Source: Polyangiaceae bacterium (lineage in GTDB: Bacteria; Myxococcota_A; Polyangia; Polyangiales; Polyangiaceae). From it: a DNA stretch of 64,000 bases. The stretch spans positions 62,001-126,000 of the forward strand of contig JACKEB010000010.1 in NCBI GenBank assembly GCA_020633205.1, written 5' to 3'. The translations under genes were made by a program, and so were the position numbers. The notes below the pieces were generated by a model that saw only the letters and a list, made by a program, of their open reading frames with translations, made no database searches and was not told where the DNA came from. Below, in pieces: positions 37,132-46,422 of the stretch. Each line of letters opens with the position of its first letter. The first letter of the stretch is position 1.

Positions 37132-37202
37132 GGCAGATCGACTCTATTACATGCCGTGGTCTTTGTCCCCGCCACGCGGGGCGCGTCGATGTCTCGAAAA
37201 GC

Positions 37203-38822
37203 TCAGTCAAAGGGCTTTGGGCTCAAGCCCCGCGCCTCCAACACGCGATCGGCGGCCAGGATCCCGCGGTGTTGGGCTTCCTCGAAGAGCGCGATCCCCG
37301 AGAGGTCCGAGTGCGCGAAATGCACGCGTCCGACGGACTCGCTGGCTTTCTCGCGCGCACCTCCCCAAATGAAACCGGGTCGTGGCCGGACCATGGCGTG
37401 TCCCCAGCGCCAAACATCGACGCGCTCGATGCACGCTTCCAAGTCGAGGTGCGCCCGGCTCAGATCTGCCACGATAGCGTCCGTGAGACCGCGATGCTCT
37501 GCGGCTAGCAGGCGCTCCCGGGCTTGCTTCGGATCCGCGTCGGTCAGCGGCTGGTAGTAGGTCCAAACGCTGGGTCCCCGATCGCGCAGCGTCTGATGCG
37601 AAGCAACGACATAGCCAAGCGCCGGACTGTCGTAGAGCACGTTGTCCCACGCGAGCTCGAAACCACGGCTCAGGGGACGCCGGCGGAGGTGGATGTTCGC
37701 CACCAGCCAGACGCCATACGAGAACTCCTGAAGATGCGCCGGCATTGCCTCCCGGAAAGGCCTCAAGATGCGCGGCACCACGAACTTCGGGAGCGCCAGA
37801 ATCACCTGGTCGGCGACGTAGCGCCTGAGCCCCGTGTCCGGCGAGTAGACGCTGAACTCCACGCTGTCTTCACCGGGCACCACATCCGTAACAACGCGCC
37901 CAAGCTCGAGGCGCGGTCCAACGACGTCCACCAGGTGCCGCACCAGGCGGCCATTGCCTTCAGGCCAAGTGACGAAGGGCGCGGATTCCGAGCCTGGTTC
38001 CGGCACACGGCTGCAGAAGTAAAGCAACAGCGCCCAAGCGCTGGTGTGCTCAAGGTCGAGCCCGTAGTCGTCTCGGCAGGCGTACTCCACGTACCAGCGC
38101 ACCCTCGGCGAGGTGATCTTCAGATCATCGAGCCACTGCTTCGCGCTCTGCTTGTCCAGCGCTCGCACCTCCGCGGCGTTCGAGGCGCGCGCCATTGGAA
38201 GATCAAACGCGCGTCGGCCCTGCGCATCACGGAAGCTCACCCATCGCGCAACCTGCGCTTCGAAACGCGTCAGCTGCTCCCAATCTTCCTTGCTGGCTCC
38301 TGCCGCAGGGAACAACCCCTCGTGCCAGCTACCGTCGATGAACAGGCGCTCTTCAGGCGCGCGAATGCGCATCTGCTCGAGGGCGCGAGGCGGCGCGTCG
38401 ACGTCTGGCTCGAGCACGTCCATCTCGCTGAGCAGCCGATAGAGCGCGGAGGTCTGGCGTCGCGGGACGGGAACGTAGTGTGCGCCCCACGGGTGGGGAA
38501 CCGCGCCATCGCTCCCAAAGGTCGAGGTGCCCCCAGCTTGGCCTTCAAGGTCGAACACGACGTAGTCGGCGACCCCCTCACGATCGAGGCGCCACGCAGC
38601 GGAGAGGCCGCTCGGCCCAGCGCCCACGATCGCAACCCCCACCCTCCTGGGGGCGCCCGCGGCGCGCTCCACCGTGGCATCCCTCAGCCGGTGGCCCAGC
38701 TGAAAGCGCGCGCCCTTGATTTCCCCAGGGATTTCTCGGCGCGGCAGGTGCTTCTCGCACGCGGCCGCGAGGGGCGCCCCAAGCAAGAGACGCAAGACGT
38801 CTCGTCGCGAAGCTTGGTTCAT
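37203..38822 (-). CDS. FAD-dependent amine-oxidase-type oxidoreductase, exported or membrane-bound
   Basis: 539 residues. The N-terminus NQASRRDVLRLLLGAPLAAAC combines a twin-Arg-like signal with a lipobox-like LAAAC. The FAD dinucleotide fold VAIVGAGPSGLSAAWRL lies near 63-79, with an acidic end VVFDLEGQAGG. The C-terminal flavin segment GRVHFAHSDLSGIALFEEAQHRGILAAD matches amine oxidase/phytoene desaturase-type proteins. The substrate is unknown. A 38-bp dispersed repeat lies just upstream of the start. With the membrane protein downstream it probably forms a two-gene operon. Confidence 0.87.
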   Translation of the reverse strand: MNQASRRDVLRLLLGAPLAAACEKHLPRREIPGEIKGARFQLGHRLRDATVERAAGAPRRVGVAIVGAGPSGLSAAWRLDREGVADYVVFDLEGQAGGTSTFGSDGAVPHPWGAHYVPVPRRQTSALYRLLSEMDVLEPDVDAPPRALEQMRIRAPEERLFIDGSWHEGLFPAAGASKEDWEQLTRFEAQVARWVSFRDAQGRRAFDLPMARASNAAEVRALDKQSAKQWLDDLKITSPRVRWYVEYACRDDYGLDLEHTSAWALLLYFCSRVPEPGSESAPFVTWPEGNGRLVRHLVDVVGPRLELGRVVTDVVPGEDSVEFSVYSPDTGLRRYVADQVILALPKFVVPRILRPFREAMPAHLQEFSYGVWLVANIHLRRRPLSRGFELAWDNVLYDSPALGYVVASHQTLRDRGPSVWTYYQPLTDADPKQARERLLAAEHRGLTDAIVADLSRAHLDLEACIERVDVWRWGHAMVRPRPGFIWGGAREKASESVGRVHFAHSDLSGIALFEEAQHRGILAADRVLEARGLSPKPFD

Positions 38823-38855
38823 CCGATTCTCTGGCTGCTCTCGAGGTCGAGCCTA

Positions 38856-38893
38856 GTTGCTGATTGGCAGGGTGTTCTTCAACTCGCTGCTAG
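38856..38893. repeat. Dispersed 38-bp element, copy A
   Basis: 34 of 38 bases match a second copy at 55265-55302, including an identical 23-bp core from 38861 to 38883. It covers the stop codon of the Gly-rich lipoprotein gene (minus strand) and ends 33 bases before the oxidoreductase start. It contains an imperfect inverted repeat (TGA...TCA arms). Confidence 0.85.
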
Positions 38894-40221
38894 TTGATGC
38901 AGCAGAAGGTGATGGGCATGTCGGGTGTCGCGCCACCCGTCGGCTGGCCACCGGTAGGCGGGCAGTTTCCACCGCTCGGGGTGCCGACGATGTACTTGAA
39001 GCTCTGCTCGGTGGCGTTGGTCACTCCAGCACAGGTGGTCCCGGGCGTCGTGACGGTGCCATCGGGCGATGCCTTGCAGGATGCGCCGCCAGACACCTCG
39101 AGGCGCGCGCCGTTGCACGTCACCCCCGTTGGCTCGCTGCAGCTGCAGGAGGTGCACGCGCGGGTATCCATCGTGCCGGTGTAGTAGAGGTACTTGTGGC
39201 TGAAGACACCGGACGGGCAGGTTTGATCGCCGTCTTGGTACACGCACACGCCACGGTTGTAGGCGCCTGCGGCAGGAGGCACACAAGTGTTGGTCCCACA
39301 GCCCGTCGCCATATTGCCAGCGGGCGGTCCAGCGCAGCTGCGCGCTTGGGTATTCCACGAGGTGCTCGGCTTGGTCACCGCACCGCCGCTCGGCACGCAC
39401 GAACCCCCGGTAGTCGGTGGCGCTGTCGTAGCCGCAGCGCTGGGAAGCTCTCCGTTCGGTCCGCTGAAGGGATCTTGAGCACCGAAGCAGTCGCCCGAAG
39501 CGACGCCGTTCCCTTCCAGGGCGGAGCCGCTAAACGTCCAGCGATAGCCTGCCCCGCAGGTCGCGCTCTGATAGAGGCTGATGTCGGGGAAATGGCAGGT
39601 GATCGCGCCGGTCGGTGTGCCACAGGTGCACGCCGAGCACTGAGCGTTCGGAACGTTCAAGTCGGTGCCCGGGCGTGGGCCAATCGTCGGGTAGTTGCCG
39701 CCGCAGTTCACGGCGCTCAGGTCGGTCCCCTCAGCTAGCTCGACCGGACCCTCCCAACCTGAGGGCAACGCAAGACACTGGTAGCCCGCGCTTTGACACT
39801 TCGGGTCCTCGCAGTCGGCCTTGCTGTCGTCGTCATTGTCGATACCGTCCGTACAGTCTTCGGTGCCTGTGCTTCCGGAGCTGCCGGCCGAACCCGATGT
39901 GCCTCCGGTGCCACCGCCGCCGGTGCCCGCACCAGCCATCCCCGCGGAACCGCCAACGCCACCCTGAGCGCCGGTTCCCGCAGCGCCCGCGTCACCTCCG
40001 ACGGCGCCCGTGCCAGCATCGCCACCGACGCTGTTGCCCGAGCTCCCACCGCTAGTACTAGCGCCCGTTCCGCCGCTGCCGGCGTTCCCGCTGCCGGCGT
40101 TGCCCCCGTTGTTGAACTCGTCGTCAGGGATGAAGCTGTGTTCTGGGAACGAGCAAGCGACGACCAAGGACGCCGCCAAACTCGTGAGTGCAACCGAGCG
40201 CAAAACGTTGGTGCGAATCAT
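38890..40221 (-). CDS. Gly/Ser/Ala-rich lipoprotein with Cys-rich C-terminal domains
   Basis: 443 residues. The signal ends in lipobox LVVAC. About 100 residues of low-complexity Gly/Ala/Ser/Thr sequence (NAGSGGTG, GGDAGAAG types) lead to a putative metal-binding motif CTDGIDNDDDSKADCEDPKC near 138-157, found in many Polyangia surface proteins. The rest is Cys-rich (CSACTCGTPTG, CSCSEPTGVTC, GTNTCVPPA) and ends near FCCIN. It is probably an outer-surface disulfide-rich protein; function unknown. The stop codon lies inside a dispersed repeat element. Confidence 0.85.
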   Translation of the reverse strand: MIRTNVLRSVALTSLAASLVVACSFPEHSFIPDDEFNNGGNAGSGNAGSGGTGASTSGGSSGNSVGGDAGTGAVGGDAGAAGTGAQGGVGGSAGMAGAGTGGGGTGGTSGSAGSSGSTGTEDCTDGIDNDDDSKADCEDPKCQSAGYQCLALPSGWEGPVELAEGTDLSAVNCGGNYPTIGPRPGTDLNVPNAQCSACTCGTPTGAITCHFPDISLYQSATCGAGYRWTFSGSALEGNGVASGDCFGAQDPFSGPNGELPSAAATTAPPTTGGSCVPSGGAVTKPSTSWNTQARSCAGPPAGNMATGCGTNTCVPPAAGAYNRGVCVYQDGDQTCPSGVFSHKYLYYTGTMDTRACTSCSCSEPTGVTCNGARLEVSGGASCKASPDGTVTTPGTTCAGVTNATEQSFKYIVGTPSGGNCPPTGGQPTGGATPDMPITFCCIN

Positions 40222-40237
40222 TAGTCTAAGTCCTCAA

Positions 40238-41254
40238 TCAAAACTGTCCGCTCAAGCGAACACCAGAGAAAGCCTTGGTCGTGCCCACATCCCAGCGCAG
40301 GCCCTTGGCCTCCCGAGCGGGCTCTGGGGAGCTACTCCCCCCCGTAAGCAACATGACAGCTGCCACGCCGATCCCGACCACGCCAATCCCGAGGGTCACG
40401 TTGGTCCACATCGCGTAGCTCTCGCCCGAGGACTGCTTGTCCTCCACCGATTTAGGGCAAACGCTGCCACGGCAGGCGCCGTCGAGATCGCTCTCCGCAC
40501 CGTTCTTCATCAGGAAGAACACGCCCGAGGCGACGAGACTCACCGCACCTACACCACCGATGATCCAGGGAACCGCCGATGAACTCTCTTCGGGCTTGGG
40601 TTCTGGCGTCGGCTCGTCATCTGGAGGCACATCGGGGATATCCGCAGGCGGCGTTTCCACCTGCAAATCCTCCGGCGGCACCAACTCCAGGGCCTTCGAC
40701 TCACCCTCGGTGACGTCGACGGTCTCCTCCCATTTTCCGCCGTTCGGCAGGCGCACCACCACAGTGTGGCTGCCAGGGTCCACGACCGTCTCTTTGCCGA
40801 CCTTCGCCGATCCAAGCTCGACGCCATCGAGCTCCACGGTCGCGCCCTCTGCACCCTCACCCAGCGTGATCACCAGCTTGGGCACGCGGGCCTCGAGCTT
40901 CTCTTTCGCGGCGCTGATCTCGGGCAGCTCCTTCGCGCCCGCTTCACGGGCTTCGTACTCCGCAAGCCGATAGTCGCCGAGCGCCTCGTTCAAGCGGCCC
41001 AGCTCCTCCTTGCAGCGGCCCATGTGGAAACGCACCTGGGGAGTCAGCTTGACCTTCGCCACCTCATCGAACTTCGCCAGCGCTCCAGCGAAGTCTCCAG
41101 CGGCCTCGAGGCTCAGGCCCTGGCGAAACAGACGCCGCGCCTTGGCCAGATCATCCTTGCTCTGAGCCACTGCCTGGTCCGGGCAGAGCGGAACAGACGC
41201 CAACCCGGCGCAAGCTCCCATCACCAGCAATACACGTCGGAATGAAGCCGCCAT
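40238..41254 (-). CDS. TPR/PEGA-like envelope protein with two TM helices
   Basis: 338 residues. A signal peptide (ending DQAVAQ) precedes TPR-like helices (LAKARRLFRQGLSLEAAGDFAGALAKFDEV to HMGRCKEELGRLNEALGDY). A PEGA-like strand block follows (PKLVITLGEGAEGATVELDGVELG to GSHTVVVRLPNGG), then a Pro/Glu linker and two TM helices (about 228-248 and 285-305). The layout closely resembles the protein at 18651 though it is not the same gene. It lies 16 bases upstream of the Gly-rich lipoprotein on the same strand, so the two may work together at the cell surface. Confidence 0.83.
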   Translation of the reverse strand: MAASFRRVLLVMGACAGLASVPLCPDQAVAQSKDDLAKARRLFRQGLSLEAAGDFAGALAKFDEVAKVKLTPQVRFHMGRCKEELGRLNEALGDYRLAEYEAREAGAKELPEISAAKEKLEARVPKLVITLGEGAEGATVELDGVELGSAKVGKETVVDPGSHTVVVRLPNGGKWEETVDVTEGESKALELVPPEDLQVETPPADIPDVPPDDEPTPEPKPEESSSAVPWIIGGVGAVSLVASGVFFLMKNGAESDLDGACRGSVCPKSVEDKQSSGESYAMWTNVTLGIGVVGIGVAAVMLLTGGSSSPEPAREAKGLRWDVGTTKAFSGVRLSGQF

Positions 41255-41430
41255 ACACCCTTACTCCTATCGGTTTGGGCGCGAAAAAGTAAGACACCTC
41301 GACGTCACTCGCGCGATCCCTCTGCCTTAGAAGCGTGGCCTGCCTTGGGCGAGGTTCAAGTATCCTGGACGTTTCCTCTGACGTCCGAGTCCTCCCTGAT
41401 CGCCCGCGAAGGATTTTTGGGGGGAGAGGG

Positions 41431-42261
41431 TCAGGCGGAAGTCACCGTTCGAGTCTGACGCTCTGCCTCAGCGACCAGCCTGGAGTAGGCATCGAACCGA
41501 GGCGTCTGCTCCTCACCCATGCGACGACTCGCGGGACTCGCGTAGCTCGGGTGCGGAGTCATCACCCGGGCGCGACTCGCGTGATCCGTGAAGGCGTTCA
41601 CGCTCGAAGTGCGAGAGCCGTGGTCCAGCCGTACGTGCGCCCGCTCCACCAGATGCGCCGCGCAAGCCTCGAGCTTCTGCAGCGTCGAAGTCCCCACAAA
41701 ACCGCCGAAATCGAAGCTGCGGGCGTCGACTCGGGCCACCCAGGGCACGGTGATGAAATGTATGTCGAGCGCGAGATACGCGTCGATCTGCCCAGGGCTC
41801 AGCGACTCACGAAAGCTCTCGAGCTCGGCGGCGCTCGGGTTGATGGCGCGCAGGGATGAACTCGAAGAGCGGGAGCGGGCCGGGTCGGCGCCGACGCTGA
41901 CCTGGCCCTGCACCAAGACCAGCACAGCGCCCCACGGGATCGTCATGCTCCGCGCTTGGAGTTGCAGTCCAAGCCCCTGCTCCTCGAAGGCGAGCGAACG
42001 CAGGGTCACGATCTTCCGGTCGGGCTCATGTCCCACCGCAGGGTCGACCAGTGCCACCCTGTAGCCCGCCGCGGCCAGGCGCTGATGGAGCAACCGAGCT
42101 TGCTCCACCTCGGCCAGCGCCTTGACGACGCCCCACGCATCCGGTTTGAGCTTGGTTTTTAGATCGTAGACCACCAGCCCAGAGAGCTCGGCGAGCTCAG
42201 CGTACTGATCGTTTCTGCCCTCGAAAGGTGGTCCCAACAGGACTAACAAAGGCTCCCCCAA
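41431..42261 (-). CDS. Conserved-looking soluble protein, unknown function
   Basis: 276 residues, no signal peptide or TM helix. It reads as real protein (MGEPLLVLLGPPFEGRNDQY, AGYRVALVDPAVGHEPDRK, DAYLALDIHFITVPWVARVDARS). The middle holds a serine run (SRSSSSSLRAI) and the C-terminal 50 residues look disordered. I do not recognise a family; the alternating beta/alpha feel of the first 120 residues suggests a Rossmann-like or regulatory fold. It stands alone, with 176 bases to the upstream TPR gene and divergent from the DUF350 gene. Confidence 0.7.
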   Translation of the reverse strand: MGEPLLVLLGPPFEGRNDQYAELAELSGLVVYDLKTKLKPDAWGVVKALAEVEQARLLHQRLAAAGYRVALVDPAVGHEPDRKIVTLRSLAFEEQGLGLQLQARSMTIPWGAVLVLVQGQVSVGADPARSRSSSSSLRAINPSAAELESFRESLSPGQIDAYLALDIHFITVPWVARVDARSFDFGGFVGTSTLQKLEACAAHLVERAHVRLDHGSRTSSVNAFTDHASRARVMTPHPSYASPASRRMGEEQTPRFDAYSRLVAEAERQTRTVTSA

Positions 42262-42553
42262 GAGATTTGCGCCGCATCAAGCAGGCGTAGGAGAAGCTTA
42301 GCTCGAAGGCCGGAAGTGGGGCGACAATGCGGCGGGGCAGAGCGTTCAGCGTGCGAAGCAGCTCTCACATCCCGCGGGAGTGTGATAACAATCGCCGGGG
42401 TCCCAAGTCCGCTCGCGAGCGGACACAGCCTTTCGTGCTGTGGCTTTCTGCCTGGAAGTCTTGGGAACGGGCGTTCGGGGGCCAAAGCGATGCCGGCGGC
42501 TGCTCAACTCTCAGGAAACCCTGCTGTCTCGTTGACGAAGGAAGGCAAGGAAG

Positions 42554-42772
42554 ATGGATTTCGCACCTTTCATCAAGGCGCTCGTCGGTTCGCTGGTCTA
42601 CTGCCTGATTGGCGTCGTGATGTTTGCGATAAGCTTCATGATCATCAAAATGGTGACCCCCTTCTCGATCCGGAAGGAAATCGAGGAGGACCAGAACACC
42701 GCGCTCGCCGTCCTGATCGGCTCGGTCATCCTTGGACTCAGCATCATCATCGCAGCCGCCGTCGGCGGCTGA
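42554..42772 (+). CDS. DUF350 small membrane protein
   Basis: 72 residues with two TM helices (LVGSLVYCLIGVVMFAISFMIIKM and TALAVLIGSVILGLSIIIAAA) joined by VTPFSIRKEIEEDQN, a single DUF350 unit. The ATG is preceded by the purine-rich AAGGAAG. DUF350 genes often precede membrane spermidine-synthase-like genes, as here. It probably forms a complex with the next protein in the inner membrane; the biochemical role is unknown. Its 3' end overlaps the assumed TTG start of the next gene. Confidence 0.9.
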   Translation: MDFAPFIKALVGSLVYCLIGVVMFAISFMIIKMVTPFSIRKEIEEDQNTALAVLIGSVILGLSIIIAAAVGG

Positions 42773-44441
42773 TCCCAGCGCACCCGTAGCCGAAGCGAGC
42801 CCCTCGTCCGACGCGCCAGCGTCGGACGGCGCACCCGAAACATCCGCGGAGAGCCGTTCCAGTTCGCCGCCGCCCACCTCCACTGGGTCCCCCAACGCCT
42901 GGACCCTACCTCCCAAGGTCAACGCACCCGCGTTGCTTGGGATGGTGTTGGTGATCGCCACCGCTGGGCTGGTGTACGAGCTCGTGATGGCGGCGGTCGC
43001 GAGCTACGTGCTCGGCGACTCAGTCACTCAGTTCTCGACGATCATCGGCCTCTACCTGTCGGCCCTTGGCCTCGGGGCGTACATATCGAAGTTCATCGAT
43101 AGGCGCCTGGCGCTCACCTTTGTGGACGTGGAGTTAGCCGCGGCGTTGATCGGAGGCGCCAGCGCACCGCTGCTGTTCCTGGCGTTTTCCTACACGGCTG
43201 CGTTCCACTTCATCCTGTATGGGATGGTGCTGGTGGTCGGCACGCTGGTTGGACTCGAGCTTCCGCTCTTGATGCGCCTCTTGGGCCGCGAGCTTTCCTT
43301 CAAGGACCTGATCGCCAGGGCGCTCACCTTCGACTACGCCGGCGCGCTGATCGGCTCGCTTGGCTTCAGTTTGCTCTTGGTGCCCAAGCTCGGCCTAGCG
43401 CGCAGCTCCTTGGTGTGCGGACTGCTCAACGCCGGCGTGGCCTTGGTTTCCACATGGATTTTACCAAGCACGGACGCGGGCGAACGCCGCAGCTTTGGCG
43501 GTGCCCGGGTGCGCGCCGTACTGGTGCTCCTGATCCTCGCCGCAGGGATCTTGGAGAGCGAACGTGTCACCGGCCTCGCGGAGTCCGCGCTGTTTCCCGG
43601 AAAGGTGATCTTCGCGGAGCACTCTCGCTACCAACGCATCGTTCTGACGGAACGTCAGAACGCGGGTCACAAGACCTTCCAGCTACAGCTGAACGGCAAC
43701 CTGCAGTTCGATACCGCTGACGAGTATCGCTACCACGAAGCCTTGGTTCACCCCGCGATGCAGAGCGCGCGGCAGCATGCCGAGGTCGCCGTCGGAGGCG
43801 GCGGGGACGGCCTGGCGGCGCGAGAAATCCTGCGTTGGCCCGGCGTCGAGCGCATCACCCTGGTGGATTTGGATCCAGCGATGACCGAGCTGGGGAAGCA
43901 CAACCCCCTGCTCAAGGAACAAAACCGTGGGGCAATGAACGACCCTCGGATGGAAGTGCACAACAGCGATGCGATGGTGTGGTTTCGCGACCACGATCGA
44001 CGCTTCGACGTAATCATCTTGGATTTCCCGGACCCGACGAACTACTCCCTGGGCAAGCTCTACTCCGCGCGCTTCTACCGCACGATCTACGAACGCTTGG
44101 CTGATGATGGCGCCCTGGTCGTGCAGAGCACGAGCCCGCTCTTCGCGCTGCAGGCGTACTGGTGCATCAACGCTACGCTGCGCAGCGTCGGCTTCAGCAC
44201 CGCGCCCTATCACGTGTTCGTCCCCGCGTTTGGCGAGTGGGGTTACGTCTTGGCCAAGAAAGCGCCGTTCGTCCCGCCTCGGGATCTTCAAGTTTCGGGG
44301 CTGGCGTACCTCACCCCGGAGACCCTACGCCTCGCCTTCAGTTTCCCCGAGGACATGCAGCCCGTCGCCACACCGGTCAATCGCTTGGACAACCAGGCGC
44401 TCGTGCACTTCTACTTGGACGCGTGGTCCCGCTGGCAATAA
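42732..44441 (+). CDS. Membrane-anchored spermidine-synthase-like aminopropyltransferase
   Basis: 569 residues from a TTG at 42732 that overlaps DUF350 by 41 bases; a later ATG at 42942 would cut into the first TM helix. A disordered Ser/Pro-rich N-terminus is followed by about six TM helices (to about 270), then a spermidine-synthase fold. That fold shows VAVGGGGDGLAAREILRW (AdoMet-like binding), ITLVDLDPAM, NSDAMVWF and VIILDFPDPTNYS, which contains the catalytic-type Asp, and GFSTAPYHVFVPAFGEWGYVLA. It may transfer an aminopropyl group or only retain the fold; no SpeD (AdoMet decarboxylase) gene is nearby. The start codon is the least certain point. Confidence 0.85.
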   Translation: MDSASSSQPPSAADPSAPVAEASPSSDAPASDGAPETSAESRSSSPPPTSTGSPNAWTLPPKVNAPALLGMVLVIATAGLVYELVMAAVASYVLGDSVTQFSTIIGLYLSALGLGAYISKFIDRRLALTFVDVELAAALIGGASAPLLFLAFSYTAAFHFILYGMVLVVGTLVGLELPLLMRLLGRELSFKDLIARALTFDYAGALIGSLGFSLLLVPKLGLARSSLVCGLLNAGVALVSTWILPSTDAGERRSFGGARVRAVLVLLILAAGILESERVTGLAESALFPGKVIFAEHSRYQRIVLTERQNAGHKTFQLQLNGNLQFDTADEYRYHEALVHPAMQSARQHAEVAVGGGGDGLAAREILRWPGVERITLVDLDPAMTELGKHNPLLKEQNRGAMNDPRMEVHNSDAMVWFRDHDRRFDVIILDFPDPTNYSLGKLYSARFYRTIYERLADDGALVVQSTSPLFALQAYWCINATLRSVGFSTAPYHVFVPAFGEWGYVLAKKAPFVPPRDLQVSGLAYLTPETLRLAFSFPEDMQPVATPVNRLDNQALVHFYLDAWSRWQ

Positions 44442-44469
44442 GGCTCGCTGGCAGTACCCCGCCGCGCTG

Positions 44470-45834
44470 CTACGACACCTTGCAGAAGCCTTCGACCAGC
44501 TCGTACAGCACCCGCTGGCCCCACAGGTAGCCGTCCACCGGGATGCGTTCGTTGTGGCCGTGGTACATGCGGGTGAAGTTGAGCTCCGGCCCGAGCTTCA
44601 CCGGCGAGAACCCGTAGCAGGTCGCTCCGAGCCGCGCATAGGCGAAGGAATCCGTGAAGCCGGGGATCATGTAGGGCACCGGAACCGCTGCCGAGTCGTG
44701 GCGCTTCAGGCTGTTGCAGATCGCATCGTAGAGCGGCGTGTTGCTATCGAAACGCGTGCCTTCGTGCTGATTCAGCACTTCGAGCTCTAGGTCGTCTCCC
44801 ACTACCGCTTGCACTTCCCGGAGGAAATCGTCGGTGGAGTATCCGGGCAGCACGCGGCCATCGACGGTCACCGAGGCGCTGCCTGGGATGACGTTGACCT
44901 TCTTGCTCCCGCTGAGCATGGTCGGCGCCGCCGTGTGCCGAAGCATCGCGTTGATGCCCATGGCTTGGTCCGCCTGCACGCGATCCAGCACGTCGAGCAG
45001 CTTGTTGCTGAACGCAGGGTGCAGCAACAGGGCCATCACCTTGTTACGGGGGAATGGCGCGCCGCCCGCAAGCGCCTTCAAGAAGCCTTCCACCACCTCC
45101 GTGTTGTGCTGCGGCAGCCGAGTAGAGCCAAGCTTCTCGATGGCCCGGGCGATGCGCAGCACCGGGTTCCCTGGATGCGGCATGGACCCGTGACCCGGCT
45201 CGCCAATCGCCTTCAGCCGGAACCAGCAGATCCCCTTCTCGCTGACTTGGATCGGATAGAAGCGCGTATCTCCCATGTACAGCGTGTGGCCGCCGACTTC
45301 GTTCAGCACGTATTCGGCGCGCACCAGCTCCGGGTGATTTTCCACCAGGAATACTGCACCCTTGTCGCTTCCAGCTTCCTCGTCGGCAACCGCCGCGAAG
45401 ATCACGTCGCGATCGAGGGGCACCTTTCGGCGATGCAAGGTGATCAGGGTCATGAGTCCCATGGTGACCATGTTCTTCATGTCGATGGCGCCACGCCCCC
45501 AGATGCAGCCTTCGGCCTCCACCGCGTCGAATGGCGGGTGGTCCCACGCCTCCGGGTCCACGGGCACGACGTCCAAATGCCCGTTCAGCAGCAACGGCCC
45601 TGCCTTACCGGAGCCCCGCAGGCGCGCTACGAGCGAAGCACGCCCGGGCTCCGACTCGAGCATTTGGTACTCGATCCCCTCCTGATCGAGCAGCGCTGCG
45701 ATGTACTTCGCGGCCTCGATTTCGTTGCCCGGAGGATTCGTCGTATCGATGCGCAAGAGCGCCTTGAAGTGCTTCAAGGACTCCTGGCCCAGGCTCTGCC
45801 AATCAATGGGAACTTGGGGGTGAGGATCTCCCAT
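44470..45834 (-). CDS. M20-family metallopeptidase (carboxypeptidase/deacylase)
   Basis: 454 residues from the ATG at 45834; a GTG 6 codons earlier is possible. Zinc-site motifs are visible: LLLNGHLDVVPVD (first His-x-Asp), IWGRGAIDMKN (bridging Asp), and AVADEEAGSDKGA (catalytic Glu pair). A dimerisation domain occupies the middle (GEPGHGSMPHPGNPVLR). It resembles the ArgE/DapE/CPG2 class and is cytoplasmic. The substrate is unknown; no arginine or lysine gene is adjacent. It converges with the spermidine-synthase-like gene and sits 39 bases downstream of the DUF2378-like gene on the same strand. Confidence 0.9.
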   Translation of the reverse strand: MGDPHPQVPIDWQSLGQESLKHFKALLRIDTTNPPGNEIEAAKYIAALLDQEGIEYQMLESEPGRASLVARLRGSGKAGPLLLNGHLDVVPVDPEAWDHPPFDAVEAEGCIWGRGAIDMKNMVTMGLMTLITLHRRKVPLDRDVIFAAVADEEAGSDKGAVFLVENHPELVRAEYVLNEVGGHTLYMGDTRFYPIQVSEKGICWFRLKAIGEPGHGSMPHPGNPVLRIARAIEKLGSTRLPQHNTEVVEGFLKALAGGAPFPRNKVMALLLHPAFSNKLLDVLDRVQADQAMGINAMLRHTAAPTMLSGSKKVNVIPGSASVTVDGRVLPGYSTDDFLREVQAVVGDDLELEVLNQHEGTRFDSNTPLYDAICNSLKRHDSAAVPVPYMIPGFTDSFAYARLGATCYGFSPVKLGPELNFTRMYHGHNERIPVDGYLWGQRVLYELVEGFCKVS

Positions 45835-45873
45835 GAGAGTGCCGTACAACACCCCGCGCCTCGCTACAAACGA

Positions 45874-46422
45874 TCAACCGTGGGTGATCGCGACACGCAG
45901 CCAGTCGTCACCGAAGTCTTCCACTCGCACCGGGATCCGGCGGCCTACCGTGGGCTCAACCAGGGCGGCCAAGCTGCCCTCCACCAGGATGCGGTAGTTT
46001 GGGTCGTCGAAGTAGGGGAAGCCCGAGTAGGTGACTCGCGACGTGGGTTCCCCCAGAGATACCTCGATGTCCGCCGTATCGCGACGGATGTGCCGCCACA
46101 TCGTCGGCACCTGACGCAGCACGAAATGCGGACTCGTGATGCGCATCATGGCGCGAAAGAAGCGTCCCATGCCGCGCTGGGTGCACCCAAACAGCAGCTC
46201 CCGATACGCGTCTTCTGCTGACACCAACCGCTCGCGCATCGCTTCGAGGGCGCACTGCAGCGCTTCCTCAGGATACCAACTCGATGCCAGGGGATCCGTC
46301 AGCGCACTCTGATACTGCGCGGGCACTCCGTCGGCCAGAGTGGCGTAGGCCTCCTCTCCCCAACGAGAGTCCACTTCGTCTCGAGCGACGAGAAACCAGA
46401 TCCCCTTGATCTCGGAGCCCAT
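45874..46422 (-). CDS. DUF2378-like (Myxococcus-type TIGR02265) protein
   Basis: 182 residues, ATG start. The layout resembles the myxobacterial DUF2378 family: an N-terminal KGIWFLVARDEVD strand, then LSSWYPEEALQCALEAMRERL-type helices (here ASSWYPEEALQCALEAM), the middle YRELLFGCTQRGMGRFFRAMM and RQVPTMWRHIRRDTADIEV, and a beta-rich C-terminus. The family is thought to bind a small ligand or heme-like group, but this is not settled. A 13-bp tandem repeat lies 30 to 80 bases upstream of the start. Confidence 0.65.
   Translation of the reverse strand: MGSEIKGIWFLVARDEVDSRWGEEAYATLADGVPAQYQSALTDPLASSWYPEEALQCALEAMRERLVSAEDAYRELLFGCTQRGMGRFFRAMMRITSPHFVLRQVPTMWRHIRRDTADIEVSLGEPTSRVTYSGFPYFDDPNYRILVEGSLAALVEPTVGRRIPVRVEDFGDDWLRVAITHG

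Noticed and set aside
44809..46221. 470-codon plus-strand open frame opposite the M20 peptidase
   Set aside because: Spans two minus-strand genes and the gap between them; low-complexity His/Arg-rich shadow.
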